The translations under genes and the position numbers were made by a program. A DNA stretch of 64,000 nt, taken from assembly GCA_014529385.2 (NCBI GenBank), contig CM043945.1, forward strand, positions 140,036,241-140,100,240, written 5' to 3'. Below, in pieces: positions 45,500-58,538 of this stretch; positions within the stretch are counted from its first letter, which is position 1; each line of letters opens with the position of its first letter. The notes below the pieces were generated by a model. That model worked only from the letters and a program-made list of their open reading frames with translations, was not told the DNA's origin and made no database searches. This stretch comes from Adiantum capillus-veneris. Taxonomy: Eukaryota; Streptophyta; Polypodiopsida; Polypodiales; Pteridaceae.

Positions 45500-45885
45500 A
45501 AATTAGATAAAGCACGTTTGTGAAATTACTTTGTGAACATAGCGGGTGAACTTAATTGATGGTAGCAACATAAACATGGTACTTGATTAACTTGGCATGA
45601 ACAATACTTTTTGCAAGAGAGAGAGTTTAGAGAACATGATACCAGTTGAGGACCGGATTTGTGCGGAGCCGATCCCCCCTCCAATAGGCATTTGTATTAT
45701 AGTTTCTCCCATCAAGAGAGACTTGGTACAATACAATATTGTGTTCCTTGTGACCTAGGTGATGCAATGAAGATGGAAATCTTCATGCATCACGAGCATA
45801 ACATAAACTTTGTAGAAAGCATTAACTGTCCCAAGCCTTAGTACCAAGGCCTCAAACACCTTCCAAGGTGGAGAGAGCTAGCGGG
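45500..45885 (-). repeat. Diverged chromovirus LTR fragment
   Basis: The reverse complement resembles the inner part of the 38329-type LTR, including the segments around GAGGACCGGATTT, CCCCCCTCCA and TTTCTCCCATCAAGAGAGAC. It abuts the copia gag on the left and another copia LTR at 45886 on the right. It is diverged and has no boundary of its own. Confidence 0.65.
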
Positions 45886-46001
45886 TGAAGGGGATCGGGG
45901 AGCACCACAGAAAGAGAGTGAGATAGAGAAGGAGACACATGACACACAGATATGGGTGGAGAGACTCAAAAGAGTGAGCAACCCCCTATACACTTATGCT
46001 A
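45886..46001 (-). repeat. 3' LTR (shared part) of the third copia relic
   Basis: This is the 116-bp block matched at 49451-49566. The LTR may extend to about 46070, where a purine-rich minus-strand tract near 46060-46085 would be the polypurine site. Confidence 0.7.
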
Positions 46002-46155
46002 TGTATAAGGTATACAAGTCAGTGGGCGCCTAGACTCTGGGCGGCCGGGCAAGGCACAAGCACCTATACCCCAACAACCTCACACTTAAAGGTGACTGTG
46101 CCTTTAAGCAAGAGAACCTAGTCTAAAGACTACAAAAGGCGAGAGAAAACCGCTC

Positions 46156-47700
46156 TCAACCGATGCCCACTGGCTGGTTGTGATCATGTGCATCCGGCTG
46201 TCCTGCTCTCGTGTAAGTCCATACACCACCAGACATACCGCACACGTACTGCAAGTATGTACGCAATACCTGCATATCTCCCTCGTGCACTATGCCATCA
46301 TCAGTCAACAAACGACTGACAACCCCAATTGCAAATGCTCCAACTGCAACTGCGATATCCGGTCTCAAGATCAGCATCTCATACATGAGACCACCGAATG
46401 CCGATGCAATGCTAGCGGGCCTTGCTAGCTCTACGAAGCATGCATCAACATATATATCGCTGGCAATAGGCATCTCTTACTGACAAGGCATGTCAGCCAC
46501 ATGCATCTCTTGACTATCTGCAAAAGACGCATCAACCTGCCGTGCAACCTCAGAGCAAACCAGCTGCTCTAGGTGTCTACTGGAAGACATATCCTGCACA
46601 ACTATATCCCCATGCTCATTGTCGCGCATAGAAAGAAATGATTGCATAATCGTTGACGTCTCAGCCTCCTCTGCTATCATCCACTGCAAACATGACCACT
46701 CAATCTGGTGTGACTCACTAGAGCTCTCATGCTCTAACTCTTTATGCATAGACTCTTGCACAACTTCCTCCTGTCATGACTCACTAGAGCAAGACCACTC
46801 TACCTGTCTATCCTGCATAGAAGTATATCGCACAACTGAATCTCTGCTTTGCTCAGTCACTAGCAAAGCAGCCATGTCTGACTCTATCACCTCTCTGTGT
46901 GACTGATCAAGTCGTGCCCCAACTGTGTGCACAACGAGCTCACTACCTTGCACTCCATGCAAAGCACCGTGCAACCCATGAGCAAAAGAGACTGTCCGGG
47001 TCTCTCGCTCTCTGCATGGCTGTAACAAGATTGAGACTCGACCATCTCGCACCAGTACTACGTGCAATGGGTACCATGTGCCAACTCTAGCACCTCTCGC
47101 AATCACTAGCGAACCCAAATGCAACGCAAAAGATCGCTCAAGCAGCGATACCCGACATCCACTATCCCTGAGCTGACCAACGGAGATCAAACTCATCATC
47201 AAATCTGGCACATGAAGCACATCTCTCAGCACGTACGATGCACCGCTCGGTAATGACAGTCTCACATCTCCTGAACCGGCAATCTCATGCAGTGACCCAT
47301 CTGCCAATCACACACTACCATGCACTCTGCTAGAATAGCTACTGAACCATTCACGATACGGAGTGACATGAAAAGTAGCGCCCTTGTCTAGCATCCACTG
47401 CAAAAGAAGTGCACTATTCTCAGACGTCAAAAAATCAGGAGTAATACAGGAAGCAAATGTAACCTCAATGTCACTAGGGTACTCAAAGACTGTATCTGAT
47501 CCTGCAACTGTCAAGTCAACGGAGCCTATAGCATCTACTGCATCCTTGAGACTAGCCTGTCTCCTGTGCTGTCTCATACGATGAAAGCATCGCCGTCTAA
47601 TGTGCCCTGTGTGACCACAATGCCAACATCTCAAGTGTCGACACGAACGAGAACGCCGTCTCTCATGAATCATTGTCCTAGACTCGAAAGTCTCACACAT
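46156..47700 (-). pseudogene. copia gag-protease and pol remnants
   Basis: A zinc knuckle CWHCGHTGHIRRRC lies at about 47600-47640. A protease-like part (QWMLDKGATFHVTPY) follows at about 47350-47400. A GAG-pre-integrase lead-in (SYVLRDVLHVPDLMMSLISVGQL) lies at about 47160-47240. At about 46156-46470 a segment with YEMLILRPDIAVAVGAF resembles the region just before copia RNase H. The order is that of copia, with parts missing. The text is unusually rich in His, Arg and Ser. Confidence 0.7.
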
Positions 47701-49435
47701 ATTGACTACTATAAGTGAATGTCAAAAATAACCAAGAGCTGTAACTCTCCTTTAGGTACGGTAGCAATGAAATGCACTCAACTAATCCAAAAGAAGCAAC
47801 CTGCAATGAGAAAATGCTCTCAAAAAAAGAGTTCACAAGCACCTACAATGCTCATGCGAATCCACACATAAAATCTCTTGCAGTAGTGTAACCACACTGT
47901 GCTCCACAAATGGCAATGATGCAAATCCCAAATGCAAAGTGTACGAGGCTCATGTAGAGTAAAACAAGCTCATGTATGGCTGTAAAATATGGCTGCAAAA
48001 CAGTCCCAAAATTCAGCTCTTAAATAGCTGCATAAACAAGTTACAAAAGTATCCTAGATCATCCTACAACTGAGCCATACATGGACACCTGCAAAGAGGA
48101 AACAATGGCTGAAAATTGAGCACCCAAATAAGCCCTCAAACCTGCTTGTAAACTTGTAGCTGAAACCTGCTGAAAAACCTCAAGCCATTAATGCTCGAAT
48201 CCAGCTACCTAGCTCGTAGCCACACAAGCATACATCACAATATTCACTCCTGTGAGTGTGCCAAGATAACTGTACGCCTATCAAACCGTGAGCTAATCAC
48301 CAAGCCCAAGCTGTGTGGTATCGATGCATACACACGCACAAATCTCCCACCTGCAGAGAACACCGCACGCAAATGCTGAGTGCAACCCGCAATCTCTACC
48401 TAGATCGCATAAATGATGCGCATAAAACTCCCGGGAAAATTTCGCCAGAGTTTCGACGCACAATGTCTATGAACACAAAATAACCATTGTCCTGCAAGCT
48501 CAATACAATGAGCAATCAATGCGCATCAAACTACACTCAACATACATGCATAAGCTCTGCAAAGCTGTGTCCAACAAATGCTCACAAAGAGTACCACAGA
48601 TGACCATACATATCATCCACAACCAACCTCTGCACTTGCTCACAAGATCTACTGCTCACCACATAAGCATACATAGAGCATTACCCGCTCAAAGACCATG
48701 TATGCAAGCCACAACACTGCAGAAAAACCACTCAACTGCAACTGGCAACACCTGTGGGAGTACTAGACTCAACCTGTACCTGGGAGTCAAATCCGATCTT
48801 GTAACACCTCATATGTGCCTGTTACCTGCAGTGTGCACGGGTAAGCTGTCTGCAGCAAAGAAAACAACAGAGCCCAAAACTGTCCTGAAAAACAGTCTCT
48901 GTGTTTTTAATTTCAGACCCACCTACACTCCGAATGAGAAAATGATTCCTTCTACAAAGTCGTAGAGCTTGAAGCCAGCTCCGTTTTGAACCAAAAAGTT
49001 TTGGAATCGGAGCTTTGTAGCTCAAGTTATGAGCAAAACAGTAGACTGCTATCAAACTGCCAAAAACTGAACGACTTTCTTCTGTGCTTCTTTGAGCTCA
49101 TAGAAATGCTCAAACTCACTTACCACCTCGATGTGTGAGCTGAATGTATCAATCTCACAATGCCTCCATGTCTATGGAAACTCCAAGCTCCAATCTGTCG
49201 CCGATGTAGCCGTCGCAAAGCTTTCCGAGGAGAGGGAAGATGCTGTACACAGTGGGCTGATCTGTAGAGGAACTGTGGACTGATCTGTGAGCACTAAGAA
49301 GCTCCTGAGAGATCTCTTGCAAGCCTCTGTATGGCTGTCCACAAGCCTCCTCTATTTCTTTGCTCAGATCTGTGACCACTCCGCCATAGCCGACGAGTTC
49401 ATCGCGAAGCCGTCCATCTATGCTCTCACACATGT
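47701..49435. other. Leader and gag-side region of the third copia relic
   Basis: No long frame remains. The position between primer site and zinc knuckle implies untranslated leader and decayed gag. Nothing else was recognised. Confidence 0.45.
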
Positions 49436-49566
49436 CGCTCTGATACCAATTGAAGGGGATCGGGGAGCACCACAGACGGAGAGTGAGAGAGAGAAGGAGA
49501 CACATGACACACAGATATGGGTGGAGAGACTCAAAAGAGTGAGCAGCCCCCTATACACTTATGCTA
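49436..49566 (-). repeat. 5' LTR (shared part) and primer site of the third copia relic
   Basis: The block 49451-49566 pairs with 45886-46001. Directly beside it the minus strand reads TGGTATCAGAGC at about 49437-49448, an initiator-Met primer site. This fixes the element's orientation. Confidence 0.75.
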
Positions 49567-50584
49567 TTGAGGCTGTCCGGGACGGGCAACAAGAGAGGCG
49601 ACCTCTAAACACCCCTCAAGGCTCCCGTGCTGCTCAATTGGGGCTGGGGCAACCACAAGCACAACACAACAACAAACCCACAACCAAACCCAAACAAGAT
49701 AGGGGCACCACCTAGTTATGGTATGCGAACTAGGACGCAAGAGAGATTTTGGCAGAACCAAGAAGATGCACCACACAACACATACAAGCAACCTCACACC
49801 AAGACACACATGAAATGGACCAGAGAGAGCTAGAGTAAAGGGAAGAGAGAGAGGAAAGGATCTTGCGTAATACCTTATTTGTGACTTGCAAATGGAGATG
49901 GTTCGTTATGATGCTATCGTAGAACTTGTACAAAACTCACTCAATGCTTAGTGATTGCTAATCATTGCCAAAACACACACACACTGTCTTAGGGTGTGGG
50001 AGACCTCTCACCACAATACCCTCTTACAATGGACACAAAACTGGCAATGAAAAACACACTAAAACACTTTCTAAAATCAAGATCAACCGATAAAAACTCA
50101 AAATACACAAGTCACCTTGAATTCACCAAACCGTATTGCACAAATGGAAGGACGAAGATTTGAACGTCGAATCACGCCTTTGATGCACCAAACCTCAATT
50201 TATTGATGATGAAGGAGCATGTACAATAGTGGCTTTGAGATTTGTGGAACTCACGCTCTCTCACTTGCAATGTGTAGCTTGAAGGCTTCTCTCACACCAA
50301 GAGTGAAGCTCACAAGTGGTTGCTACACCTAAGTCTCTCCTCACGCATAGAGTGTTGGGGTGCTATGTGAGATGTTGGAGGTCGTTTTACAAGAAGGAGA
50401 GGGGCCTATTTATAGGTTGGAGACCCCTCATTAAGATTATTGGAAATCCTAATTTACAAGCTAACAAATCAGGATTATGATTTTTTTGAATATCAAAACA
50501 TTGTGGGCCTTCTTTGTCTGCTTGAGTCATGGGTGTGGGATCAAAAGAGAGCATTATTGATGGTAGATAAGATGAAAGTAATTA

Positions 50585-50630
<46 letters not shown>

Positions 50631-51539
50631 GAGTGAGAGAGTTACTTTGTACATGTCTTGACATGAGGTGTCTTTTATGGTTAGGTCAATGCTATTTTGT
50701 GTTAGTATGTTAGTGGTTAGTGTTAGTAATCACTAGAAAGTTAATGCTATATTTACAATGGGTAGAATGGGGTGGGTGGTTGGAGTAAGATGGTTGAATG
50801 AAGTGAGCAAATCCTTGTGATGGTGAAGCTTGAAGAAGTTTTGGACTTACTTGTGTAGGTTCTCAAAATGACTATCGATCTTCTTCTTCGTCTTCTCTTC
50901 TTTACGTCACCGCCGCCAAGGTTGATTATCACGATGAAAATGGTAATTCCATTGATGAGATATCTTGATTTGCAGAGGTTAAGCATGGTACACATGCTGA
51001 ATTTATGTATATATATAAGGTTTAAGATGGAATTGTACTTTGGAGATAATAGAGAGAGGCATAGAGATGGTGTATGTACATGGAGAGCTCATATGAGAGC
51101 TATGGAAGTAAGAGGGGAGGTTAATGGTGAAGAAGGTGAGAGAAACCATGGAAGGTGCAGGTTTGAGTGAGGGATTGAGAGGAATGTGTGTGTGTGTGTG
51201 TAGAAGTGTGGAAAGAGGTGAGAGAAGACTATGGGCTACTTGTGAGAAAAGTGGGCGGACTGGGGTCCACTCAAAAAATCATATCTCACCGCTGGTAGCT
51301 CCAAAAATCATGAAAAAATTTGAGGTGATTATTCAGAGCGTGGGCTACAGTTTCTCTTTTGACCACCACTCCAAATTCGGAGTGGAGATAGGAGCCAAAA
51401 TTCTCACCAAAAAGCCCTTTTTTATGCCTGCAAAAGTCTTTTAGTGGCCCCCTCCTTTGTTGAATTTGTACAATGCATCCAAGAGTGAGCCCCTCCTTTG
51501 TCATATCATAATACAAAGCATCCAAGTTGCCCTTGACCC
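49567..51539. other. Unassigned repeat-rich stretch
   Basis: I see no gene. A (GA)n microsatellite lies at about 50587-50630. Around 49823-49870 the text weakly resembles the reverse complement of the 38329-type LTR. A short near-tandem pair near 51450-51530 repeats CCCCTCCTTTGT and GCATCCAAG. The stretch may be a diverged LTR continuation, but I cannot prove its ends. Confidence 0.4.
50587..50630. repeat. (GA)n microsatellite
   Basis: More than 20 near-perfect GA units are followed by GTGAGAGTGAGAG. Frames reading through it are artefacts of the repeat. Confidence 0.9.
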
Positions 51540-51609
51540 ATGCATGGGGGCAACTGGGCTAGGGAGCTGACATGCGTCCACTATGCCCTTTGTGTAAAGG
51601 GGCTTGCAT

Positions 51610-51649
<40 letters not shown>

Positions 51650-52024
51650 CTCTCTCATCCCCTACTAAACGGGCTCGCACCCTCCTATGTAAGGATCTAG
51701 GAAGAGTTTTTTGTACACTTACAAAGCATCCAATATCCCTAAGGTTTGACCATTGGACTTTACATTGAAAATTGGAACCTTAGCATTTTGGAAGTCTTAA
51801 TGGGCCGAACCTTAGGGTTTTTGAAGCCCATTGTTGCACGATGCTCTTTTGCAGATGGCTCCCCCTTTGGATCCCTATTTTCCCTCCTTCGGATCCCTAC
51901 TGTGGGCCGGTCTGCCAGCTTAACCAATATTCTAGTTTTTTCTCCCTTGGTACTTTCCCATATTAAATGATCAATTTAACATGAGAAAATCATTTAGGAG
52001 AAGTAGATATTAGTTATTATGACA
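51540..52024 (-). repeat. 3' LTR (recognisable part) of the second chromovirus
   Basis: The reverse complement matches the start of the 38329 LTR (TGTCATAATA, then the GGGATCC-rich part and a TG microsatellite at 51611-51647). Similarity fades left of about 51540, so the outer boundary is not set. Confidence 0.75.
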
Positions 52025-52040
52025 TTACCCCTCTCTTGAA
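52025..52040 (-). other. Polypurine tract
   Basis: On the minus strand CAAGAGAGGGGTAA directly precedes the 3' LTR, the same as in the sister copy. Confidence 0.7.
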
Positions 52041-52389
52041 ATCATAGTCGTCCTCGACTGTGGGGTAGAGAAGATAAAGCCTATTCATTAGTCCTTTTTT
52101 TAGCGGGTATACGATTCCTATTTTACCGTATGACATCGTTCCAGAATGGATGACTAATCCATTTGGCACTTGAGAGCCTAAGGCTACCGCAAGCATGTCT
52201 GCGCATTAGTCCTATCAATCTTTCATAGTAGAGTGACAAGCTCTACTTGGTGTTTGGAAGACGTCGTCTCCACAAACTTGATTCTAAGCATGCATACTAC
52301 TTAACATTTGTGCACAATAAAAAAAAGAGAGTCTTATAAGAGAAAAACTTTGTTCATTTTAAACATTTCTACATTTGCTTACTCTAGGG

Positions 52390-53671
52390 AAGCATTGTAA
52401 GCATTGACAAGGTTTAGGTTATCCTTTAATTGTATGCCTTGCATCCATCTAGCATCTTCAAAAGGATAATTCTTAAACTTAACAAGATATTGTTGGATAG
52501 TCTTACTGCCTCTTAGTACCTTGTCTTCATGTCGGAGAATAGACTCGGACTGTAGTACCTCTTCTTGGTCCTCGATCTCCGGTGGGTCTTCAATAGTTGG
52601 TTCTTGAGGTGGCTCTCCTTTTTAAGGCTTTAGTAGGCTCACATGGAAAGCATTGTGTATGAGCCAATGGCTGGGCAACTTGAGTTGATGGACCATCTCA
52701 TTGATTGGTCTAAGAATATGGAAGGGACCATAGTACCTTTTTGCTAACTTAACGTAGTAATTTTGGTGTCCCGTAGGATTCTTGCCCATCGTGTGCCTTA
52801 ATCGAGCCTTGGGAAATTTAAGCAAGACACAATCATTTTCTTTAAAGGCTTGGGATCTTCTGTGCTTATTAGCAATAGCCTTTTGCCTTTGCTGTGAGAT
52901 AGAGATAGCATCCTTAATCTTTTGGAAAGATTCTTTAGGTCTCGGCTATACTCATCTGTAGCGAAGATCTTCTTGTGTACCTTAAGCAGCAGGGACTTTT
53001 GGATCTTCCCTCAATTACCTCGAAAGGTGCTTTTCTCGTGGAAGTATGTACAGTGTTATTGTAGGCATACTCCACTAAGGGTAAGTACTTCTCGCTTTGG
53101 GACCTTTGATCTACTTCCATTACATAGGCTTTTAGTAGATCAAGAATTGTTAGCTTAGCTATTTCACTTTGGCCATCCGTTTACGGGTGATAGGCCAAAG
53201 AGAAGTTTAGCCTTGTCCCTAAGTTCTCAAAGAGACCCTTCCAAAAATTACTGGTCATTTTAGGATCTGTATCCGACACTATGGACATTGGCAAGCCATG
53301 GTACTTGAAGATTTGTGAAATGAAGAGGATTGCCATTTGATGGGCTTTGATAGTCTTTTTGATAGGTATAAAATGAGCTTGTTTGCTGAACCTGTCTACT
53401 ATCGTCCATATTCCCGTATTCCCATGGATAGACTTGGGCAATCCAAAAATAAAATCCATGGACTCTCCCATGGTGAATTAAGGATTGGCAATGGTTGAAG
53501 CAATCCAGGTTGCTTCCCTCTATCAAACTTCATCTTTTGGCATACCACACATTTAGAAACATACTCTTGTATGTTTGGTTTCATGGTAGGACAATAGAAA
53601 TATGTTTCAATCCCTTTTAGAGTAGATTGTATCCCTCTATGTCCCGCATAAGCAGCATGAGATTCATACAT
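52390..53671 (-). pseudogene. Integrase and chromodomain region of the second chromovirus
   Basis: Minus-strand text gives an integrase zinc-binding part (YAGHRGIQSTLKGIE, CVVCQKMKFD) at about 53520-53670. The core follows at about 53060-53480 ([20 protein letters not shown]), then the linker [11 protein letters not shown] near 52625-52660. A chromodomain-like end lies at about 52400-52530. It is homologous to 42080-43225 and broken. Confidence 0.82.
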
Positions 53672-53859
53672 TACTTTCTCACGTAGTGACTTGGTAACGC
53701 ATAGTCTATTGCCATAGAGAAGATAACCATCTTTGTTAGGTCATGTAATGGTCCTGCGATTAGTGAGAACTTTTCTATGAAGCGTCTATAGTTCATGGAG
53801 ATACCTATGCACACATACCTATAAAGCTTCTTAGTTCATGGAGATTCCGTGGATTAGGC

Positions 53860-55060
53860 CATCCTTTTATTACCTCTAGCTTTGATGGATCCATTTGGAT
53901 TCCATCTTGAGAGATATTGTGACCTAAACACTAAATCTCCTGTAAGAAAAACTCACTTTTCTTTCAATTAACATAAAGTTTATTCTCTCGTAAGACTTAA
54001 AATATTACCTGAGATGTTGCTTGTGTTCATCTAGTGATTTAGAGTAGATGATAATATCATCAAAGAATACTCGAGTAAAGGTTTGGTGAGGACTGAATAG
54101 ATTCTCCATCAAGCGGTTGAATGTGGCTGGTGCATTGGTCAAGCCAAAAGGCATGACTATATATTTGTAAAGACCAAACATAGTGCAAAATGCGGTCTTT
54201 ACAATATCTTGATCAACTATCCTTATTTGATGGTAGCCACTTTTTAGGTCAATTCTACTAAAGTAGGTCGACCCTTGTAGCTTATCAAATAGGTCTTCTA
54301 GCCTTGAACGGGAAACCTATTTTTGATAGTGATCCTATCTAGTGCTCTATAGTCTACACACATACGATATGTGTTGTCTTTCTTTTGCACTAATAACACT
54401 GGTGAGCAAAATGGAGATGAGATTGGCCCAACCATGCCCTTCTCAGCTAACTCGTACACTTGCCGCATAATCTCCTCTTGTTGAGCTTGAGAAACTCTAT
54501 AAGGAGGTTTATTAGGTGGTGAACTTCCTGAAAGAAGTTCAATTGCATCATCATTGCCTTGTTCAGGAGGTAGTTCACAATGGATGTCATCAATAAAAGC
54601 ATCCTGAAATCCCTTGAGAAAATTGGATAACTCTAATTCCTTGTGATTGTTTATATTTTCTTTTGCTAAAGCATTAGATTCATATTGAGAATCTTTAACA
54701 AAAATCATGTACATGGAAATAGAGATCTTTATTGACTTATTGAAAGCTTGCATATGTACAATGGGTATGGTGTAACCCAACTCCTTAGCATCTATGTACA
54801 TATCTTTTTCCCTGAGCCTAAAGTAAATTTTCCTTTCAGGGAATTTAACATTGGCAGCTATGCGATCAAGCCATGGTGCCCCTAGGATTACATCCTTGTG
54901 CTTGAGAAAAGAGATAAAGATGTCCTCTTTGTCCACATAGCTTTGGAAATGGAGCCTCGATTTTAAGGGAGTGACAAAATCTTCTTGCCCCTTGAAAGCA
55001 CCATCGGTGGGTAGGACATCTCCCATCTCATAGGCTTGGATGCCTAGCTTGGTGGCCAAC
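53860..55060 (-). pseudogene. Protease-like and RT region of the second chromovirus
   Basis: The protease-like part lies at about 54700-55130 (ATKLGIQAYEMGD, VILGAPWLDRI). RT begins at about 54560, with PPNKPPYRVS, SSPFCSPVLLVQKKD and YRMCVDYRALDRITIKNRFP. Further RT text continues to about 53870, including the region that should carry the catalytic aspartates near 54050. The region is broken and treated as a fossil. Confidence 0.78.
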
Positions 55061-55129
55061 TTTGTGGATATGAAATTGTGTGTAGAAACAGGGTCAAAGA
55101 GAATAAAAGCATCATGTTCTCTTACCTTT

Positions 55130-56705
55130 CCCCAAGCATGGCATAGAGGAGATCCTTTGTGGTGAGCTTCCTCTTCTTGGATTTAAACCAAGGTAGCTCT
55201 AGGAGGCTCATGGAGGGTGTTCTTTTGGGGGCAAGCACAATGCGCATGCCCTTGCTCGTCGCATTTGAAACAACAGTTATCCTTGCGATAACGCTCAAGC
55301 TCTTCAGGAGAGATTTTGTTTTTGCCTTTCTAAACTCCCTTCTCCTTAAATTTGTTGTTATTGGAATTGCCCTTAGGAAACTTTTGGACATTGTCCTTCC
55401 CCTTAGGCTCATTCGAACCCTTGTTTTCCGTGGGCTTATGATTTCTCTTAGCCCCTGTTTGGAAATTGATTCATGAAGCCACCATGGTATGGTGTACGAT
55501 TGCAGATATGGTGCGTGGCCTTTTGGAGTTGACATACTCCGCCATTTCTTCAGTTAAGCCCGCACAAAATTGTTGTTTTTGCTCTCCAAAATCCATCTTT
55601 TTGAAGAAGTGGCTTTGAGATGTAAGTCCCAAAACTTGTCTACATATTTGTGAATGGATTCGTAGGGAGAGAGCTTCAAGATTCGCCATTTGGTGAGTAC
55701 TTTGTCTTTGGCATCGATGGCCAAAAATTGCTCCATAATGGAAGCTCTTAAAGCTTTCCATGTTCGTGGAGCTTCACCGTTTTCCCGTAGGCTAGACCAC
55801 CATTGCCTGGCGGACTTTTGAAAATGCATAGCTACATGGTATAGCTTAGAGGACTCCATGAAGCCCTCATCTCCAAATGCCGCATCAAATTATTGGATGA
55901 AAGCCAAGATTTTGTCCGTAGCACCAAAGGTGGCATCATAGGTAAGGAAAGAGATGCTCTTTCCTCCTCTTTGAACTTCTTGAGCTTGGACGATCTCTTC
56001 CACGCGGCATAGGATTTCCTATGGCCTCTTCTTTTTGATGGTTCAAAAGTTGCACCATCGCTTTCTTCAGAAGATGAAGAATTTGATGAAGATGGAGAAG
56101 AGGGTGACCTCTTTCTCGCCTTTTTTCTTGTCTTCTTCCTCCTTGTCTGCACCATCACTTTCTTCATAAGAGGAAGAGGATGAAGAAGATGGAGAAGAGG
56201 GTGACCTCTTTCTTGCCTTTTTCTTCTCTTGTTTTCTGTCACCCCTCTTTGAATTATGGTTTGGAGAAGTGTGCGATGGTCTTCTCCGTTTAGGGGGTGA
56301 TGGAGAGCGTTTTGCCCGCCATCTTTGTGGAGCCATCTTTGCTGGAGTGGCAGGAGACTCACTTCTCTCTCATTCTTTTGGTGGGGGCTCTTGAGTTCTC
56401 CTTTGGGAAGGAGACACATCATCAAGTAGTAAATTTTTGAGCTCTTCATACGGATCATCTTCCTCTTCCCGAATTGGAGAGAGGCCTCTTTTGGAAGTCT
56501 CGCAAGGAAGCTTCCTAGATACTCTCTCATCATGGTGGGAGGTTTGGAGAATCCCATGAGCATGTAGCTACCGTTGGACTTCACTTTGGAGGGATGGATT
56601 CCCATTGCTTGTTGAAGCCTAGAAACAAGTTAGTAAACAAGCCTGCTCATTAGCAAATTCAAAGCTATCAACATTAATTTCACTTTCTTTACTATTGTCA
56701 ACCAT
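55130..56705 (-). pseudogene. gag region with Arg/Ser-rich tract, second chromovirus
   Basis: The start codon ATG at 56703-56705 opens MVDNSKESEINVDSF, matching the sister gag. A basic Ser/Arg/Pro tract lies at about 56040-56340 (KRSPSPPKRRRPSHTS, KKKARKRSPSSPSSS). Capsid-like text (FQKSARQWWSSLRENGEAP) follows at about 55760-55830. A knuckle-like region lies near 55225-55280. The RS-like tract is conserved in both copies, which suggests it was a real part of the family's gag. Confidence 0.8.
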
Positions 56706-57092
56706 TCTAACAACTTTTAGGTGTACTTTGGCACTTCAAGCCCTAGTTGCTACTCCTCTTTACCCCTTTAGAAAAGCACTCAAGCTACTGTACCCGTGGC
56801 TCGAATATCATTAAGTGCAAGGAATAGAAGAGAGGATCTTTCAACACCAAAATAGTACTGGATCTTGTCAAGCTTCTAATAGCTCAATAGTGGTTAAGCT
56901 GTAGGCAAGCCCCGTAGGACTCCACTATTAAGAACATAGCTCTCGACGGTGATGTCCCATTATCTGCACGAAGGCATGCGCACTACAAGGTTGAAAAATC
57001 CCTATTCTACTTACTCAATTGCAATTAATAATACAACCATTTATAGCTAGCTTGAGGACCTCCCTTCTTGAGCAAGAAAAGAGAAACCTTGT

Positions 57093-57104
57093 GCTCTGAT
57101 ACCA
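57093..57104 (-). other. Primer-binding site, initiator tRNA-Met type
   Basis: The minus strand reads TGGTATCAGAGC one base inside the 5' LTR that begins at 57106. Confidence 0.85.
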
Positions 57105-57105
57105 A

Positions 57106-57650
57106 TGTAACATTTAATGGCCTAGTAACTTGTGTGTAGCGGAAAATAGTATGACATAGTGAGCATTTCATTAGAATAGATTCCTAATGAACATAGCAAG
57201 AGTGCTTTGATGGAGAGAGCAACAAAAAGCATAACACCTAGTTAGATAGGCATGAACAATACTTCAAAAGAGAGAGAAATTAAGCTATGGACAACAATTG
57301 AGGACCGGATTTATATGGAGACGGTCCCCCCTCCAAAAGGGTTTGTATTTTAGGTTTCCCCCATCAAGGGTGAAATTTTAAAATACAATTCTTTGTGTTC
57401 GTTCAATAACTAGCTAGTGCAATGAAGATGGAAGCTTATGCATTAGCAAACACTTTAAAACACAACATCAATTTCCTCACGGTCTCAGACCCAAGACCTC
57501 ACACACCTTCGAAGATGGTGAGAGCTAGCGGGGTATGAGAGTAGATTGAGAGGAACAAGGAGTAATCTTACGAGAAAGAAGTATATCTCCTCACCTAATC
57601 ACTCATAATAGCTTAGCATAGCTTAGTAATTAGCATGGTAGAGGAGATGA
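57106..57650 (-). repeat. 5' LTR of the second chromovirus, first segment
   Basis: The minus strand ends TGTTACAT next to the primer site, matching the inner end of the 38329 LTR. The LTR is interrupted at 57650 and continues at 61101-61275 and 62611-62935. Confidence 0.83.
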
Positions 57651-58538
57651 TGTGGGGCGTATGTCTAACCTCACCATCCTACCTTATTGCAGTATTAGCG
57701 AGAAACACGATTAATTTTTCAAACCATGGGAAGAAGCTGACTCGACTAGTGCATAGAGGCTACAAGAGGTTGTCAATATCTTGGAGAACAACCAACAACT
57801 CGCATCTAATTCAAGCTACACTCAAGTGACTGAAATGACCAAAAGCCAATCGCTCATCGTCAAGCAAATCACATTCGTTACAGCATCAAATGACATCCAA
57901 ACGTAACGAAACTTCTAGGAAAGGTTTATAAGACCTAAGCACACATGCTTATGGCCTCAAATCCCACTTTAGGTCAAGTTCCAAAATCGTAATTATTAAC
58001 AACAGTGGATTTTTGACCTAGTCGTTTTCGACCCAGAATGCATCTAAATGCTTAGCAATGATGCCCCAATAGCCCGCCTATGCTTAGTTTTTGATTTAAA
58101 AGTGTAATCTCCTAGTTATGATGAAATTAGGCCGCGGGTCAGCGACGCCAAAAGCTACGAAATACTGTGAATGGCTTATGTCAATGCGTAGAGCTCTTAC
58201 TTGCGGTTGCAATGCAACAAACGCATTCGCAATGTGACAACCGAAGAGGGAGTAGAAAGCGCGAGAAGGAGAGAAGTGAGCGCTGTTAGCTCACGCTGTG
58301 TATTTCTTATCCAAAAACTCGTAAAAAACTTACAAAAATTGGCTTTTATACCTTAGCCAAGGTTTTTGAGTGGTCAAAACCAACAATCTGGAGTTCTACC
58401 AAAGCTGGGAATTGATTGGCTGATACAATCTGGAAGCTTGTAGCCCCGGCTCATTAATTACAAAGTTTACCAAGAAAATAGGAGTTACAATATTCCCGAT
58501 TTATCAAAGTAATAATTGGTGTTGGCTTGCTGGTAACA
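57651..58538 (-). repeat. 3' LTR of the non-coding LTR element
   Basis: This 888-bp repeat pairs with 60187-61095. A purine tract on the minus strand occupies about 58539-58552. Confidence 0.9.

Larger units (their letters stand above)
45886..49570 (-). mobile_element. Ty1/copia relic, parts missing
   Basis: The two ends share 116 bp (45886-46001 and 49451-49566, about 97% identical) starting TGAAGGGGATCGGGGAGC. The primer site TGGTATCAGAGC lies next to the right copy on the minus strand. Gag with a zinc knuckle, a protease-like segment, a GAG-pre-integrase region and an RNase H-adjacent region are recognisable. Integrase core and most of RT are not. After the shared 116 bp the two ends differ, so the exact LTR length and target duplication cannot be set. 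It is a broken fossil. Confidence 0.75.
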
